Positions 15,617 to 24,169 of a DNA stretch of 64,000 nt are shown piece after piece; position 1 is the stretch's first letter; each line of letters begins with the position of its first letter. The stretch spans positions 62,001-126,000 of the forward strand of contig NZ_LIVT01000009.1 of assembly GCF_001905905.1 (NCBI RefSeq). The letters are read 5' to 3'. The stretch comes from Streptomyces sp. CB02366 (GTDB lineage: Bacteria > Actinomycetota > Actinomycetes > Streptomycetales > Streptomycetaceae). A program made the translations under genes and the position numbers. The notes under the pieces were generated by a model. It worked only from the letters and a program-made list of their open reading frames with translations. It searched no databases and was not told the DNA's origin.

Positions 15617-18247
15617 TCAGTCCAGGAGCTCCACGTACCCGTCCGTTCCGTGCAGGCGGACGCGCTGTCCGTCCCTGATCGACCGGGTGGCTCCTGCCAC
15701 GCCCACCACGGCGGGCAGACCGTACTCCCGGGCGATGACCGCCCCGTGGGTCATCAGGCCGCCGACCTCCGCGACCAGCCCCGCGATCCCGACGAACAGC
15801 GGCGACCAGCTGGGGTCGGTGAACGGGGTGACCAGGATGTCGCCCGCCTCCAGGTCGGCGTCCGCCAGGTCCAGGACGACCCGGGCCCTCCCCTCCACGG
15901 TCCCGGCGGAGACCGGCAGGCCGGTCAGCGCGCCCTCCGGCACGTCGTCACGCCGGTACGCGCCGCTCAGGGCCTCGCCGTCCGAGGTGAGCACCCGGGG
16001 CGGGGTGAGCGCCCGGTACGAAAGGAACGCTTCCTCACGTCGCCGCAGGAGCCGCTCGTCCACCCGGTTCGAACACGCGGCCTCCCGGAACTCCTGGAAC
16101 GTCAGGTAGAAGGCGTCCTCCCTCCGCGTCAGCACGCCGGCCCGCACCAGCCGGTCGGCCTCCGCCAACAGGGCCCGCTTGTAGGCGAAGTAGCGGCAGA
16201 CGATGCCGTACTTCGGGTACTCGCGGTATCCGATGAACGTCCTGACGCGCTCGATCATCCGCCGGGTCTCCTCGGCCTTCCGCTCCCCGTCGGGCAGGGC
16301 TCGCAGCCGTGTCAGCACCTCCTGTTCCTTCTCGCGCGCCTTCCGGCGGCCCTCCTCGAACCGCCGCTCGGCCGCCCCGGGACCGAAGTTGCGCACGTTG
16401 TCGAGGATCGCGGGCACGAGCGTGGCCGGGCGCTCGCTCCAGCGCGGGCGGGTGATGTCGATCTCGCCGACGCACCGCATGCCGTACCGGTCGAGGTACG
16501 TCTCGATGGCCGCGCGCGCCCCGGTTCCCCCCTCGACCTTCGCCAGGCCGTCCCAGAAGTCCGCGCTCTCGGTGTGCCGGGCCTCCCGCAGGAAGTCCAC
16601 CACCGCCGGCCACGGCCGGACCGCGTCCGCCACGTCGAGCAGCGCCAGCCCCATCTCGGAGGTGATGTTGTCGGGGGCGGAGAGCGTCAGGGTGTCCGCC
16701 GCGTTCTTCTCGCCCAGCCACTCCAGCAGCTTCTCGTTGAGCCACCAGGTGGCCTCCATGCCCGCCATGATCGCCCGCATGCTCAGGGGATCGCCGAGGA
16801 CCCGCTTGTGCTCCTCGAACGCCTCCAGCAGAAAGTCGAACAGGGCCGGTCCGCTCTTCGTCCGGATGTCGCGTTCCAGTGCGGCGACCGACGCCCGACT
16901 GCGCTCGATCAAACCGGTGACGACCGCCGGGTCGGTCGGGATCGGGGCGGGCGGCGCGGCGGGGGCGGCCCGCGGGGCCGGTGACGGAACGGCGGGCGCC
17001 GGGGCCGGGAGCGTCGGGACGAAGTCACCGCGGTTCAGGACCGTCTCCAGGGCGTCCCTGACCAGCGGATCGCCCTTGCCGAGGGCGTCCAGGAGGCCCT
17101 CGCGGGTCGTGGGCGAGGCCAGCCGCCCGGTGACGTCGACGAACAGTCTGCCGCCGGCCTCGTGCATGGGCACCATCGCCGTCAGCTGCCACATGGAGTA
17201 CCCGAGGGGCTTCATGGCGTCCGTCATCATCTGGCCGTGGCCCACGGAGACGTAGACGCGGTTCTCCTCGTCGCCGGGCTCCCGGACCGGAACGGGGAAG
17301 AGGGTGGTGATCGGCCGGCTCTGCACGATCCGGACATCGTCGTCGACCAGGCACCATTCGATGTCCTGCGGGGACCCGAAGTGCGCCTCGATCCGCCGTC
17401 CGATCTCCACGAGCCGCACCGCCTGCTCGTCCGTCAGCGCCGGCCGGTCCCGCTGCCGGGCGTCGACCGCCGCCTCACGTGTGCCCCCGGCCGGGAGCGG
17501 GTGGACGGCGCGCTCCTTGACGGCGATCGTCCTGGCGACGACCCGGCCGTCCCGCACCGTGAAGACGTCCGGGTTCACCAAACCCGAGACCAGGGCCTCG
17601 CCGAGACCGAACCCGGCGTCCACCGTGGCGGTCCTGCGGTCGCCCGTGACCGGGTCGGCCGTGAACAGGATGCCGGACGCCTGGGGGAAGACCATCCGCT
17701 GGACGACCACGGCCATGTGCACCGTGCGGTGGTCGATGCCGTTCCGGCGGCGGTAGACCACGGCCCGCTCGGTGAACAGCGAGGCCCAGCACCGGCTGAC
17801 GTGCCGGAGGACCGCCTCCGGCCCCACCACGTTCAGGTAGGTGTCCTGCTGGCCGGCGAAGGAGGCGGTCGGCAGGTCCTCAGCCGTCGCGCTGGACCGC
17901 ACCGCGTACGCGGACCGCTCGCCGAACCGGGTCAGCGCGCCGGTGATCGCGGCCTCGATGTCGCCCGGGACGGGGATCTCCTCGATGGTGCGGCGGATCC
18001 GTGCGCTGAGCACGCGGATCGCCTCCCCGTCGTCCGGGTCCAGGCGGGACAGTTCGTCGAGCCGTTCGCCGAGCGATGGCTCCTCGGCCGCGAGCCGCCG
18101 GAAAGCCTCCGTCGTCACACAGAAGCCGTCCGGTACGCGGATGCCCTCGATCCGTGACAGCCCGCCCAGGTGGGCGCCCTTCCCGCCCACGGTCTCCGCC
18201 CGTGTCTCGTCCACCTCCCGCAGGTCCAGCACGTACTGCCGCGTCAT
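15617..18247 (-). CDS. rph: Rifamycin-inactivating phosphotransferase
   Basis: An 876-residue protein matching Rph, which phosphorylates rifamycins with ATP (releasing AMP and phosphate) and so protects RNA polymerase. The N-terminal PPDK-like ATP-grasp domain (about 1-330) has GGKGAHLG, YAVRSSATAEDLPTASFAG and the VQSRPITTLFP end. The middle antibiotic-binding region follows, and the C-terminal swivelling His domain carries GGLMTHGAVIAREYGLP with catalytic His834, comparable to His825 of the Listeria enzyme. GGAGG lies just before the ATG. A rifamycin-associated element sits about 150 bp upstream, which strongly supports rifamycin-inducible expression. Soil actinomycetes commonly carry it without producing rifamycin. 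Confidence 0.95.
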   Translation of the reverse strand: MTRQYVLDLREVDETRAETVGGKGAHLGGLSRIEGIRVPDGFCVTTEAFRRLAAEEPSLGERLDELSRLDPDDGEAIRVLSARIRRTIEEIPVPGDIEAAITGALTRFGERSAYAVRSSATAEDLPTASFAGQQDTYLNVVGPEAVLRHVSRCWASLFTERAVVYRRRNGIDHRTVHMAVVVQRMVFPQASGILFTADPVTGDRRTATVDAGFGLGEALVSGLVNPDVFTVRDGRVVARTIAVKERAVHPLPAGGTREAAVDARQRDRPALTDEQAVRLVEIGRRIEAHFGSPQDIEWCLVDDDVRIVQSRPITTLFPVPVREPGDEENRVYVSVGHGQMMTDAMKPLGYSMWQLTAMVPMHEAGGRLFVDVTGRLASPTTREGLLDALGKGDPLVRDALETVLNRGDFVPTLPAPAPAVPSPAPRAAPAAPPAPIPTDPAVVTGLIERSRASVAALERDIRTKSGPALFDFLLEAFEEHKRVLGDPLSMRAIMAGMEATWWLNEKLLEWLGEKNAADTLTLSAPDNITSEMGLALLDVADAVRPWPAVVDFLREARHTESADFWDGLAKVEGGTGARAAIETYLDRYGMRCVGEIDITRPRWSERPATLVPAILDNVRNFGPGAAERRFEEGRRKAREKEQEVLTRLRALPDGERKAEETRRMIERVRTFIGYREYPKYGIVCRYFAYKRALLAEADRLVRAGVLTRREDAFYLTFQEFREAACSNRVDERLLRRREEAFLSYRALTPPRVLTSDGEALSGAYRRDDVPEGALTGLPVSAGTVEGRARVVLDLADADLEAGDILVTPFTDPSWSPLFVGIAGLVAEVGGLMTHGAVIAREYGLPAVVGVAGATRSIRDGQRVRLHGTDGYVELLD

Positions 18248-18394
18248 CGTGGAACCTCCGGCACCACCGTGTCCGCTCGCCCTGCGGCGGCCGCCCGGAT
18301 CACCGGCGCCCCGCCCTTCGTCGAACCCCTGCTCGGGCATGCGCTCATTCCTCGCCGTCTTTCCCGTGTGGAGCGACGATTGTGCGGTGCCACC

Positions 18395-18414
18395 GGGGCC
18401 TTGCCGCAAGCCCC
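18395..18414 (-). promoter_or_regulatory. Rifamycin-associated element (RAE)
   Basis: The minus strand reads GGGGCTTGCGGCAAGGCCCC, which as I recall it equals the 19-bp RAE consensus reported upstream of rifamycin-inactivating genes in actinomycetes. It lies between rph and the divergent DUF5701-like gene. Its near-palindromic TTGC core overlaps a plausible -35 on each strand. Confidence 0.9.
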
Positions 18415-18429
18415 CGGGTGCGCTATAAG
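18401..18429 (+). promoter_or_regulatory. Plus-strand promoter overlapping the RAE
   Basis: TTGCCG (18401-18406), a 17-bp spacer and TATAAG (18424-18429) make a good sigma-70-type promoter for the DUF5701-like gene. Its -35 is inside the RAE. On the other strand TTGCGG (18409-18404) and CACAAT (18384-18379), 19 bp apart, could serve rph. Confidence 0.65.
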
Positions 18430-18438
18430 TTGAGAGCG

Positions 18439-18460
18439 GCAAGGAGAGTTCTCTCCTTGC
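18439..18460. terminator. Perfect 22-bp palindromic hairpin in the leader
   Basis: Ten-bp arms with a TT centre (18439-18448 and 18451-18460) are followed on the plus strand by a T-rich tract (CTTTGTTTGTGT). This looks like an intrinsic terminator or attenuator only a few bases after the predicted start of the plus-strand transcript. Confidence 0.6.
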
Positions 18461-18631
18461 CTTTGTTTGTGTCAGGGACTTTTCCCGCTCGCGAGCCCTC
18501 GGCGCCGCCGCGGCGCGTCGCCCCCTCGGCCGGATCGGGCCCGCGGGCGCGCCGGGAACACCCGGGCGGCTCCCCTCGTTCCACCTCAGGCCCAGTGCCG
18601 TACCTGTGAACCGTGAACCCGGGGGACCACC

Positions 18632-19330
18632 TTGACCGACACCTTCTCCACCGCCGATTCCGACCCCGGCATCGCCGCCACCGATTCCGCCGCGGCCGGC
18701 GCCGAGTACCGGCTCCCGCCTCCCGCCGCCCAGGCTGAGCGACTGATCGAGCTCGGAGTGCACGAGATCGCGGGCCTTGCCGCCGAGGAGGTCCGCGCCT
18801 TCGCCGGGAAGGCCGGCCCCCGTGACGACGTCCTGCTCGCCGTTCATCCGGACCGTGCCCCCGCCTCCGCTCTGGCGCCTCTGCTCCGGCGCGACGGCAA
18901 ACCCGGCTTCGTCGTCACCGACATGCAGGACGCCGATGACTTCCTCCCCAACGGGATCGTCCTCCCCGACGCGCCGCTCTACTTCGTCACCGGGGTCGAC
19001 CGGGGCGACCACCTGGCGAACTGGAGCCCCGAGGAGGCCCTGCCCGCCCTCACCAAGGCGGACCGTACGCCCTTGGCGCTCACCGAAGGCATCCACTGGG
19101 TGCTGCAACAGCCGGCGGTGCTGGAGCGGAACCGCTGCTTCATGACCATCGGCTCCCGGCTGCGCAAGGCGAACGGCGCGCTGGACACGCGCACTCCGGC
19201 GATCTGGATCAGCAACGGCACCGGGCGCGACGGCCGGGAGCGGCGCAACGCCCCCAAGGTCGGCTGGTGCTGGTGGGGCAACCGCCACACCTGGCTCGGA
19301 TTCGCCTCCACCACGGGCCGCGAGATCTAG
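18632..19330 (+). CDS. DUF5701-like protein, divergent from rph
   Basis: A 232-residue protein that appears to belong to the actinobacterial DUF5701 family, recognised from the LPPPAAQAERLIELGVHEIAGL start and the conserved GNRHTWLGFASTTGREI end. It is probably cytosolic: no signal peptide or membrane segment is seen. The start is TTG with GGGGGA at 18621-18626. Function is unknown. Its promoter shares the RAE with rph, so it may be rifamycin-responsive too; that is inference from position. Confidence 0.75.
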   Translation: MTDTFSTADSDPGIAATDSAAAGAEYRLPPPAAQAERLIELGVHEIAGLAAEEVRAFAGKAGPRDDVLLAVHPDRAPASALAPLLRRDGKPGFVVTDMQDADDFLPNGIVLPDAPLYFVTGVDRGDHLANWSPEEALPALTKADRTPLALTEGIHWVLQQPAVLERNRCFMTIGSRLRKANGALDTRTPAIWISNGTGRDGRERRNAPKVGWCWWGNRHTWLGFASTTGREI

Positions 19331-19334
19331 GGCG

Positions 19335-19375
19335 GTCGTCACACTGCCGCCTGCGGGGCGACGACGGCAGTGTGA
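19335..19375. terminator. Hairpin containing a dispersed 20-bp sequence
   Basis: An 11-bp stem (19339-19349 with 19365-19375) follows the DUF5701-like gene. The sequence GTCGTCACACTGCCGCCTGC at 19335-19354 occurs again exactly at 54467-54486. Confidence 0.65.
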
Positions 19376-19614
19376 GGACAGACCCCAGTGACCCCCGCCC
19401 CGTCCGGCATGATCCGACTTCTTCCCAGCGCCCCGGAGCCCGCGCTCCGGGGTGTTCGCCGCCCTTGACGGTGCGCCACGACCCTTGCTTCACAAGGTGC
19501 TTGGTCCCTTCGCATCAGACGGCGGCTTCGTCTGCGCTTCCGGCCGGGGGGCTGTGGTCGCCTTCGACCCGGGAGCGGCACGGCGAGCGACGGCGCGGCG
19601 CGGACCCCACGGCC

Positions 19615-19686
19615 GGAGTGCTCAGGATCCAGGACCGCGGCAGCGAGACCCGCTACCGGAACGTGTCCGTCGAGCCGCTGACGTAG
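19615..19686 (+). pseudogene. 3' remnant resembling a DUF1080 (3-keto-disaccharide hydrolase) domain
   Basis: The last 23 codons of an otherwise featureless frame read GVLRIQDRGSETRYRNV and end SVEPLT-stop. That resembles the conserved C-terminal strand pair of DUF1080 domains (usually a Gly-x-Ile-x-Leu-Gln-Asp/Asn-His-Gly motif followed by Phe-Arg-Asn-Ile). No matching upstream domain is visible in any frame, so this is a gene relic. The surrounding 19331-19858 stretch has no other recognisable gene. Confidence 0.4.
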
Positions 19687-19858
19687 GCGGCGCACCGCGT
19701 ACGGGGTCCGGAGCGGCAGCGGCCGGCTTCCGTCCCGAAACCCCTGCGCGCCGGTGCTCCCGCCCCTTTCCGGTGGACCGGGGCGTCGGGCCGGTGCAGG
19801 AGCGCCGCTCCAGGCGCCGCCCCCGGCCCGCTCCGGCCGTCCGGGGGGCCGCGCCCGT

Positions 19859-20455
19859 TCAGGCCGTCGCGCTTCTGCGGCAGGAGAGGACGACCAGGAA
19901 CGGCCACAGCGCGTGGAGGAACGTCAGGACGCGTTCGGCGGCGCCCGGGGCCCGCCCGCTCTGCAACTCGGCCCAGAACCACAGGGCGCTCGCGAACATC
20001 ACCCCGCTCGCGACGAGCGACACGTCCCGACGCAGCCCCCACGGCGTCGGCGCCCCGGTCCGGACGGCGGCCAGAGGCGGCCATGCCCCGAGCAGCACGA
20101 CTCCGACGGTGGCCACCGCCCCGTGTTCCAGCGCCCCGCCGCTGCTCGGGGCGGGCACCAGGGTCAGGGCCAGTGCGGACAGTCCGCCGCCGGCCAGGGC
20201 CAGCCGCCCCGCGGTCGCCGCCTGTCGGAGCGCGTACGCCGTCATCACGTAACACGTCCCCAGTACCAGCAGCATGCCCGTCATCAGCCAATAGCCGGCG
20301 GCGCCGTAGGAGGCCAGCACGCTCAGGGTGTCCGCCGCGGGGTCGTACCGCGGCCCCTGGCGCGCCTGCGCGATCATCCAGGAGCCGACCAGCAGGACGG
20401 GGGCGCATCCGGAGGAGAGCAGGGCCCACCGAGGAGCAGCTCGCGCAGATCGCAT
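19859..20455 (-). CDS. DUF998-family membrane protein
   Basis: A 198-residue integral membrane protein with about six hydrophobic segments. The arrangement resembles DUF998 proteins: an RYDPAADTLSVLASYG loop after helix 1, then GYWLMTGMLLVLGTCYVMTAYAL. The start at MRSARAAP is preceded by TATGCT six bases upstream, suggesting a leaderless transcript; no ribosome site is present. The function of the family is unknown. Confidence 0.75.
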   Translation of the reverse strand: MRSARAAPRWALLSSGCAPVLLVGSWMIAQARQGPRYDPAADTLSVLASYGAAGYWLMTGMLLVLGTCYVMTAYALRQAATAGRLALAGGGLSALALTLVPAPSSGGALEHGAVATVGVVLLGAWPPLAAVRTGAPTPWGLRRDVSLVASGVMFASALWFWAELQSGRAPGAAERVLTFLHALWPFLVVLSCRRSATA

Positions 20456-20638
20456 TGAGCCAGCATAAATGCGGGCATACGACCCATCGCTGATCCATGG
20501 TCCCCGGCGGGTGGCCTGCGGTCCCGGACGGCGTGGCGGTGCGGTCGCAGGCGTCCGCAGGAGCGGCGACCGTGCGGGCACGCCCGTGAGGGGGGGCGCT
20601 TCCCCCACGGCGGGGGCCCTCCGGCAGCGACGGGGCCG

Positions 20639-21436
20639 TCAGGGGGCGGTGGGGCCCGTCTCCGCCCGGCGGACGGGCATCATCGTCTCCACCTCCTCCT
20701 GGGCGAGGTGGTCGAGGATCAACCGGTTGACGAGTTCCGGTTTCTCCAGCGGGACCAGGTGGGACGCTCCGGGGACGATCGCCAGTTCGGCGTCGGGGAT
20801 CGCCCGGTACAGGGCGATCGTGTGCTCCAACGTCATCAGATCGTCGTCACCGGCCATGACGAGGGTGGACGCCCGGACGCCGGCCAGGTCCTCGGTCGTC
20901 AGCGTCGGCTGGGTGCGCCACATATCGATCACCTTCGCGGCCACGACCGGCCAGTGGTCCGCGCCGTCCGGCGTGACCGGCTCGTACATCTCGCGGAAGA
21001 ACGCGAGGTCGGGCCCTTCGGGGGTCATCGCGTCGAGCATCGACGCCTCGACGAAGCACTCGGGTCCGGGGCGGAAGTTGGCGCCGATCGCCACGACCCT
21101 GCGGACGAGGTCGGGCCGGGCCCGGGCGACGAGCAGTGCGACCACTCCCCCGTCGCTCCACCCCACCAGGTGTGCGGAGCCCCCGACGACCTCCTCCAGG
21201 AAGGCCACCGTGTCGTCGGCCATGGCCTGGTACGTCAGCGGCCCCGGGACGTCGGCCGTGTGTCCGTGCGCGCGTCGCTCCGGCAGGAAGACCCGGTGGG
21301 CGGCGGCGAGATCGGCGCGCTGGGCGCCCCAGGTGTCGTTGGTGCAGAAGCCGCCGTGCAGCAGGACCAGCGGGTCGCCGGCGCCTTCGCTCTCGTACCA
21401 GGTCCGGACGCCGGGCAGATCCGCGTACTCACCCAT
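20639..21436 (-). CDS. Alpha/beta hydrolase
   Basis: A 265-residue alpha/beta-hydrolase-fold enzyme. The oxyanion segment is LVLLHGGFCTNDTW, and the nucleophile elbow GWSDGG supplies the catalytic Ser. The acid is probably the Asp of AGDDDLMT and the base is His in GASHLVPLE. It is of ordinary family length and probably cytosolic. It is divergent from the DGPF/ECF42 pair and could share its control region. Substrate unknown. Confidence 0.87.
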   Translation of the reverse strand: MGEYADLPGVRTWYESEGAGDPLVLLHGGFCTNDTWGAQRADLAAAHRVFLPERRAHGHTADVPGPLTYQAMADDTVAFLEEVVGGSAHLVGWSDGGVVALLVARARPDLVRRVVAIGANFRPGPECFVEASMLDAMTPEGPDLAFFREMYEPVTPDGADHWPVVAAKVIDMWRTQPTLTTEDLAGVRASTLVMAGDDDLMTLEHTIALYRAIPDAELAIVPGASHLVPLEKPELVNRLILDHLAQEEVETMMPVRRAETGPTAP

Positions 21437-21601
21437 CGTTCCCCGCCTCTCCGGGCTGTCGCACGTCCGTACCGGGTCCCTCGGCGGCCGGTCCGCGCCT
21501 TTCCGCCAGTCTGAGCGGTGGCTCCGCCGCCCGCCAGGCGTAAAGGCCCGGTGGGGTCCGCGCGGCGGGGCGGCTGCGGGGTGTCGGAAAGAAATCACGG
21601 A

Positions 21602-21643
21602 ATCCTCGCGCGAGGATGTCGAGAACCCCCGTCCGGCTCCGTC
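21602..21643 (+). promoter_or_regulatory. Candidate ECF42 promoter with overlapping palindrome
   Basis: TGTCGA at 21617-21622 and CGTC at 21640-21643, 17 bp apart, fit the -35/-10 motif I recall for Streptomyces ECF42 sigma factors. A perfect 16-bp palindrome (ATCCTCGCGCGAGGAT, 21602-21617) abuts the -35. The DGPF gene starts 50 bp downstream. Confidence 0.65.
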
Positions 21644-21693
21644 CCCGTGGTGGAAGCGGCCGGAAGGGGCCGCACGGCACCGAGGAGAGAACC

Positions 21694-22101
21694 ATGGCCA
21701 AGTACCTGCTGCTCAAGCACTACCGCGGCGCCCCGGCTCCGGTCAACGACGTCCCCATGGACCGGTGGACGCCCGAGGAGATCTCGGCGCACATGCAGTA
21801 CATGCGGGACTTCGCCGACCGGCTGGAGAAGTCCGGGGAGTTCGTCGACGGCCAGGCCCTGGCCCCCGAGGGCTCATGGGTCCGGTACGACGGCGAGGGG
21901 CGGCCGCCGGTCACCGACGGTCCGTTCGCCGAGACCAAGGACCTCATCGCCGGCTGGATGATCATCGACGTGGACGGCCACGACCGTGCGGTCGAGCTGG
22001 CCGGGGAGCTGTCGGCCGCTCCGGGGGCGGGCGGGAAGCCGATCCACGAGTGGCTGGAGGTTCGGCCGTTCCTGAGCGCGCCGCCCACCGTCACGGAGTG
22101 A
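21694..22101 (+). CDS. YCII/DGPF-domain protein, ECF42 partner
   Basis: A 135-residue YCII-like protein with the diagnostic VTDGPFAETKDLIAGWMIIDVDG segment. DGPF proteins are small ferredoxin-fold proteins, and their genes are the usual neighbours and targets of ECF42 sigma factors. The ATG follows a GAGGAGAG site. The gene is 7 bp ahead of the sigma gene, so the two form one operon. The biochemical role of DGPF proteins is not established. Confidence 0.9.
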   Translation: MAKYLLLKHYRGAPAPVNDVPMDRWTPEEISAHMQYMRDFADRLEKSGEFVDGQALAPEGSWVRYDGEGRPPVTDGPFAETKDLIAGWMIIDVDGHDRAVELAGELSAAPGAGGKPIHEWLEVRPFLSAPPTVTE

Positions 22102-22108
22102 GGGCCCG

Positions 22109-23302
22109 ATGGACGAGCTCCTTCCGCGAAGCCTCACACCGAGCGTGCTCGGGATCCTCGTCCGCCGCGGAGCAGACTTCGCGGCGGCCGAGGACGCCGT
22201 GCAGGACGCCCTGGTCGAGGCGGTCCGCGTCTGGCCGCAGGACCCGCCGCGCGACCCGAAGGGCTGGCTCGTCACCGTGGCGTGGCGGCGGTTCCTGGAC
22301 GCGGCCCGGGCGGAGACCGCCCGGCGGCGGCGGGAGGAACGCGTCGACGACGAGCCCGCGCCCGGTCCCGCGCCCTCGGTGGACGACACGCTCCAGCTGT
22401 ACTTCCTGTGCGCCCACCCTTCGCTGACCCCCTCGTCCGCCGTCGCGCTCACCCTCCGGGCCGTCGGCGGGCTCACCACGCGCCAGATCGCCCAGGCGTA
22501 CCTGGTGCCCGAGGCGACCATGGCGCAGCGCATCAGCCGGGCGAAGCGCACCGTCTCCCGGGTGCGGTTCGACCGGCCCGGGGATGTCGCCACCGTGCTG
22601 CGCGTGCTCTACCTGGTCTTCAACGAGGGCTATTCGGGGGATGTGGACCTCGCCGCCGAGGCGATCCGGCTCACCCGGCAGCTGGCGGCGGCGATCGACC
22701 ACCCGGAGGCGGCGGGCCTGCTCGCGCTGATGCTGCTCCACCACGCCCGGCGCGCGTCGCGGACCGCGCCGGACGGGAGTCTGGTGCCGCTCGCCGAGCA
22801 GGACCGGGGCCGGTGGGACACCGGGATGATCTCCGAGGGCGTCGGGATCCTGCAGGCGGCCCTCGCCCGGGACCGGTTGGGCGAGTTCCAGGCCCAGGCG
22901 GCCGTCGCCGCGCTGCACTGCGACGCGCCCACGGCCGAGGAGACCGACTGGGCGCAGATCGTCGAGTGGTACGACGAGTTGGCCGGCCTGACGGACAGCC
23001 CGGTCGTGCGGCTCAACCGGGCGGTGGCGATCGGCGAGGCCGACGGACCGCAGGCCGGTCTCGCCGAACTGGCCACGCTGAGCCGGTCGTTGCCCCGGTA
23101 CGCGGCGGTGTCGGCGTACCTCCACGAGCGCGACGGCGACGTGGCCGCAGCGGCGAGGCTGTACGTGGAGGCCGCCGGCCGGGCGTCCACGCTCGCCGAG
23201 CGCGACCACCTGACGCGGCAGGCCGCCCGGCTCAACACCGCCGACGCGAACCGGGCCGAAGGCCCCCGGGACGGCAACGGGGTGAGCCCGCCTCATAGAT
23301 GA
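22109..23302 (+). CDS. ECF42-group RNA polymerase sigma factor
   Basis: A 397-residue sigma-70 family protein. Region 2 (about residues 15-75: DFAAAEDAVQDALVEAVRVWP, then GWLVTVAWRRFLDAAR) and region 4 (about 105-165: LTTRQIAQAYLVPEATMAQRISRAKRTV) are followed by a long C-terminal helical extension of about 220 residues with TPR-like packing, the mark of ECF42. This group lacks a cognate anti-sigma factor and the extension is thought to control activity. A GAGGG site lies before the ATG. Confidence 0.92.
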   Translation: MDELLPRSLTPSVLGILVRRGADFAAAEDAVQDALVEAVRVWPQDPPRDPKGWLVTVAWRRFLDAARAETARRRREERVDDEPAPGPAPSVDDTLQLYFLCAHPSLTPSSAVALTLRAVGGLTTRQIAQAYLVPEATMAQRISRAKRTVSRVRFDRPGDVATVLRVLYLVFNEGYSGDVDLAAEAIRLTRQLAAAIDHPEAAGLLALMLLHHARRASRTAPDGSLVPLAEQDRGRWDTGMISEGVGILQAALARDRLGEFQAQAAVAALHCDAPTAEETDWAQIVEWYDELAGLTDSPVVRLNRAVAIGEADGPQAGLAELATLSRSLPRYAAVSAYLHERDGDVAAAARLYVEAAGRASTLAERDHLTRQAARLNTADANRAEGPRDGNGVSPPHR

Positions 23303-23458
23303 TCGTCGGCTTCGCCCCCCTTCCGGAAAGCCGGCCCCCGCAAGGGCCGCGGTCGACGGGTGTCCCCCCGGCCCGGCTCGCGGCCGAGTACGCGGCGGTG
23401 CGCGGTACGAAGGCGCCGCGCCCCTGGGCGGCGGCGCCCTCCCGGCGCCGGAAAGGGC

Positions 23459-24064
23459 TCACCCGGGCGGGTCGGCCCGGGGCGCCCTCTCCGTGCCCTC
23501 ACCGCGCTGGTGGCCACGGCGGGCGTCCCGGTCGAAGACGCCCAGCAGCTCGCACGGACCGCCCTCGGCGCCGATCGCGTGCGGGAGCATCGTGGGGAAC
23601 TCCGCCGCCTGGTTCGTCTCGATCCGCAGGCGCCGGTTGCCCAGGAGCAGGATGGCGGTGCCGGAGAGGACGACGAGCCATTCACGGCCCGGATGCGCCC
23701 GCAGGCGCGCCGGATTGTCGGGCGGCGGCTCGGTCAGGCGCTGGCGGATGACGGTCATGCCCGGTTCCGCCTTGATGGGCCACCGCATCTGGCCGTGGGC
23801 TCCGTCGATCATCGGGTGGGAGACGATGTCGTCGGCGGCGGTCTCGACCAGCTGGTCGAGGGAGGTGTCCAGGGCGCGGGCCAGGATGACGAGCTGGTCC
23901 AGAGCCAGTCGGCGGCGGCCGTTCTCGATCCGGCTCAGCGTGGACTGGCTGATCTTCGCGCGGGTGGCCAGTTCCTCCAGGGACCACCCCTGGGCCACGC
24001 GCAGGGCGCGGATGCGTTTGCGCACCAGGCTGTCCAGCTCACCGTCCTCTTGCGTCATGGGCAT
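23459..24064 (-). CDS. XRE-cupin transcriptional regulator
   Basis: A 201-residue protein with an N-terminal XRE helix-turn-helix (about 15-70: VRKRIRALRVAQGWSLEELATRAKISQSTLSRIENGRR) and a C-terminal cupin ligand-sensing domain (HPGREWLVVLSGTAILLLG). XRE-cupin regulators typically repress catabolic or transport genes and sense small ligands in the cupin. Two close ATGs (MPM) are possible starts. It is divergent from the VOC gene 105 bp away, a likely target. Confidence 0.87.
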   Translation of the reverse strand: MPMTQEDGELDSLVRKRIRALRVAQGWSLEELATRAKISQSTLSRIENGRRRLALDQLVILARALDTSLDQLVETAADDIVSHPMIDGAHGQMRWPIKAEPGMTVIRQRLTEPPPDNPARLRAHPGREWLVVLSGTAILLLGNRRLRIETNQAAEFPTMLPHAIGAEGGPCELLGVFDRDARRGHQRGEGTERAPRADPPG

Positions 24065-24169
24065 GACTGTATGCGACGGTGGCAAACGGCGCGCCCGGGC
24101 CGCCGCGCGGCGGCCCCGCGCGGCGGCAGCGCCTGGCGCGGCGCGGGCGCATCGGGGAGGGTGGGAACC

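Noticed and set aside
18076..18609. Plus-strand ORF across the rph promoter region
   Set aside because: It overlaps the rph 5' end, the RAE and the leader hairpin and has no domain.
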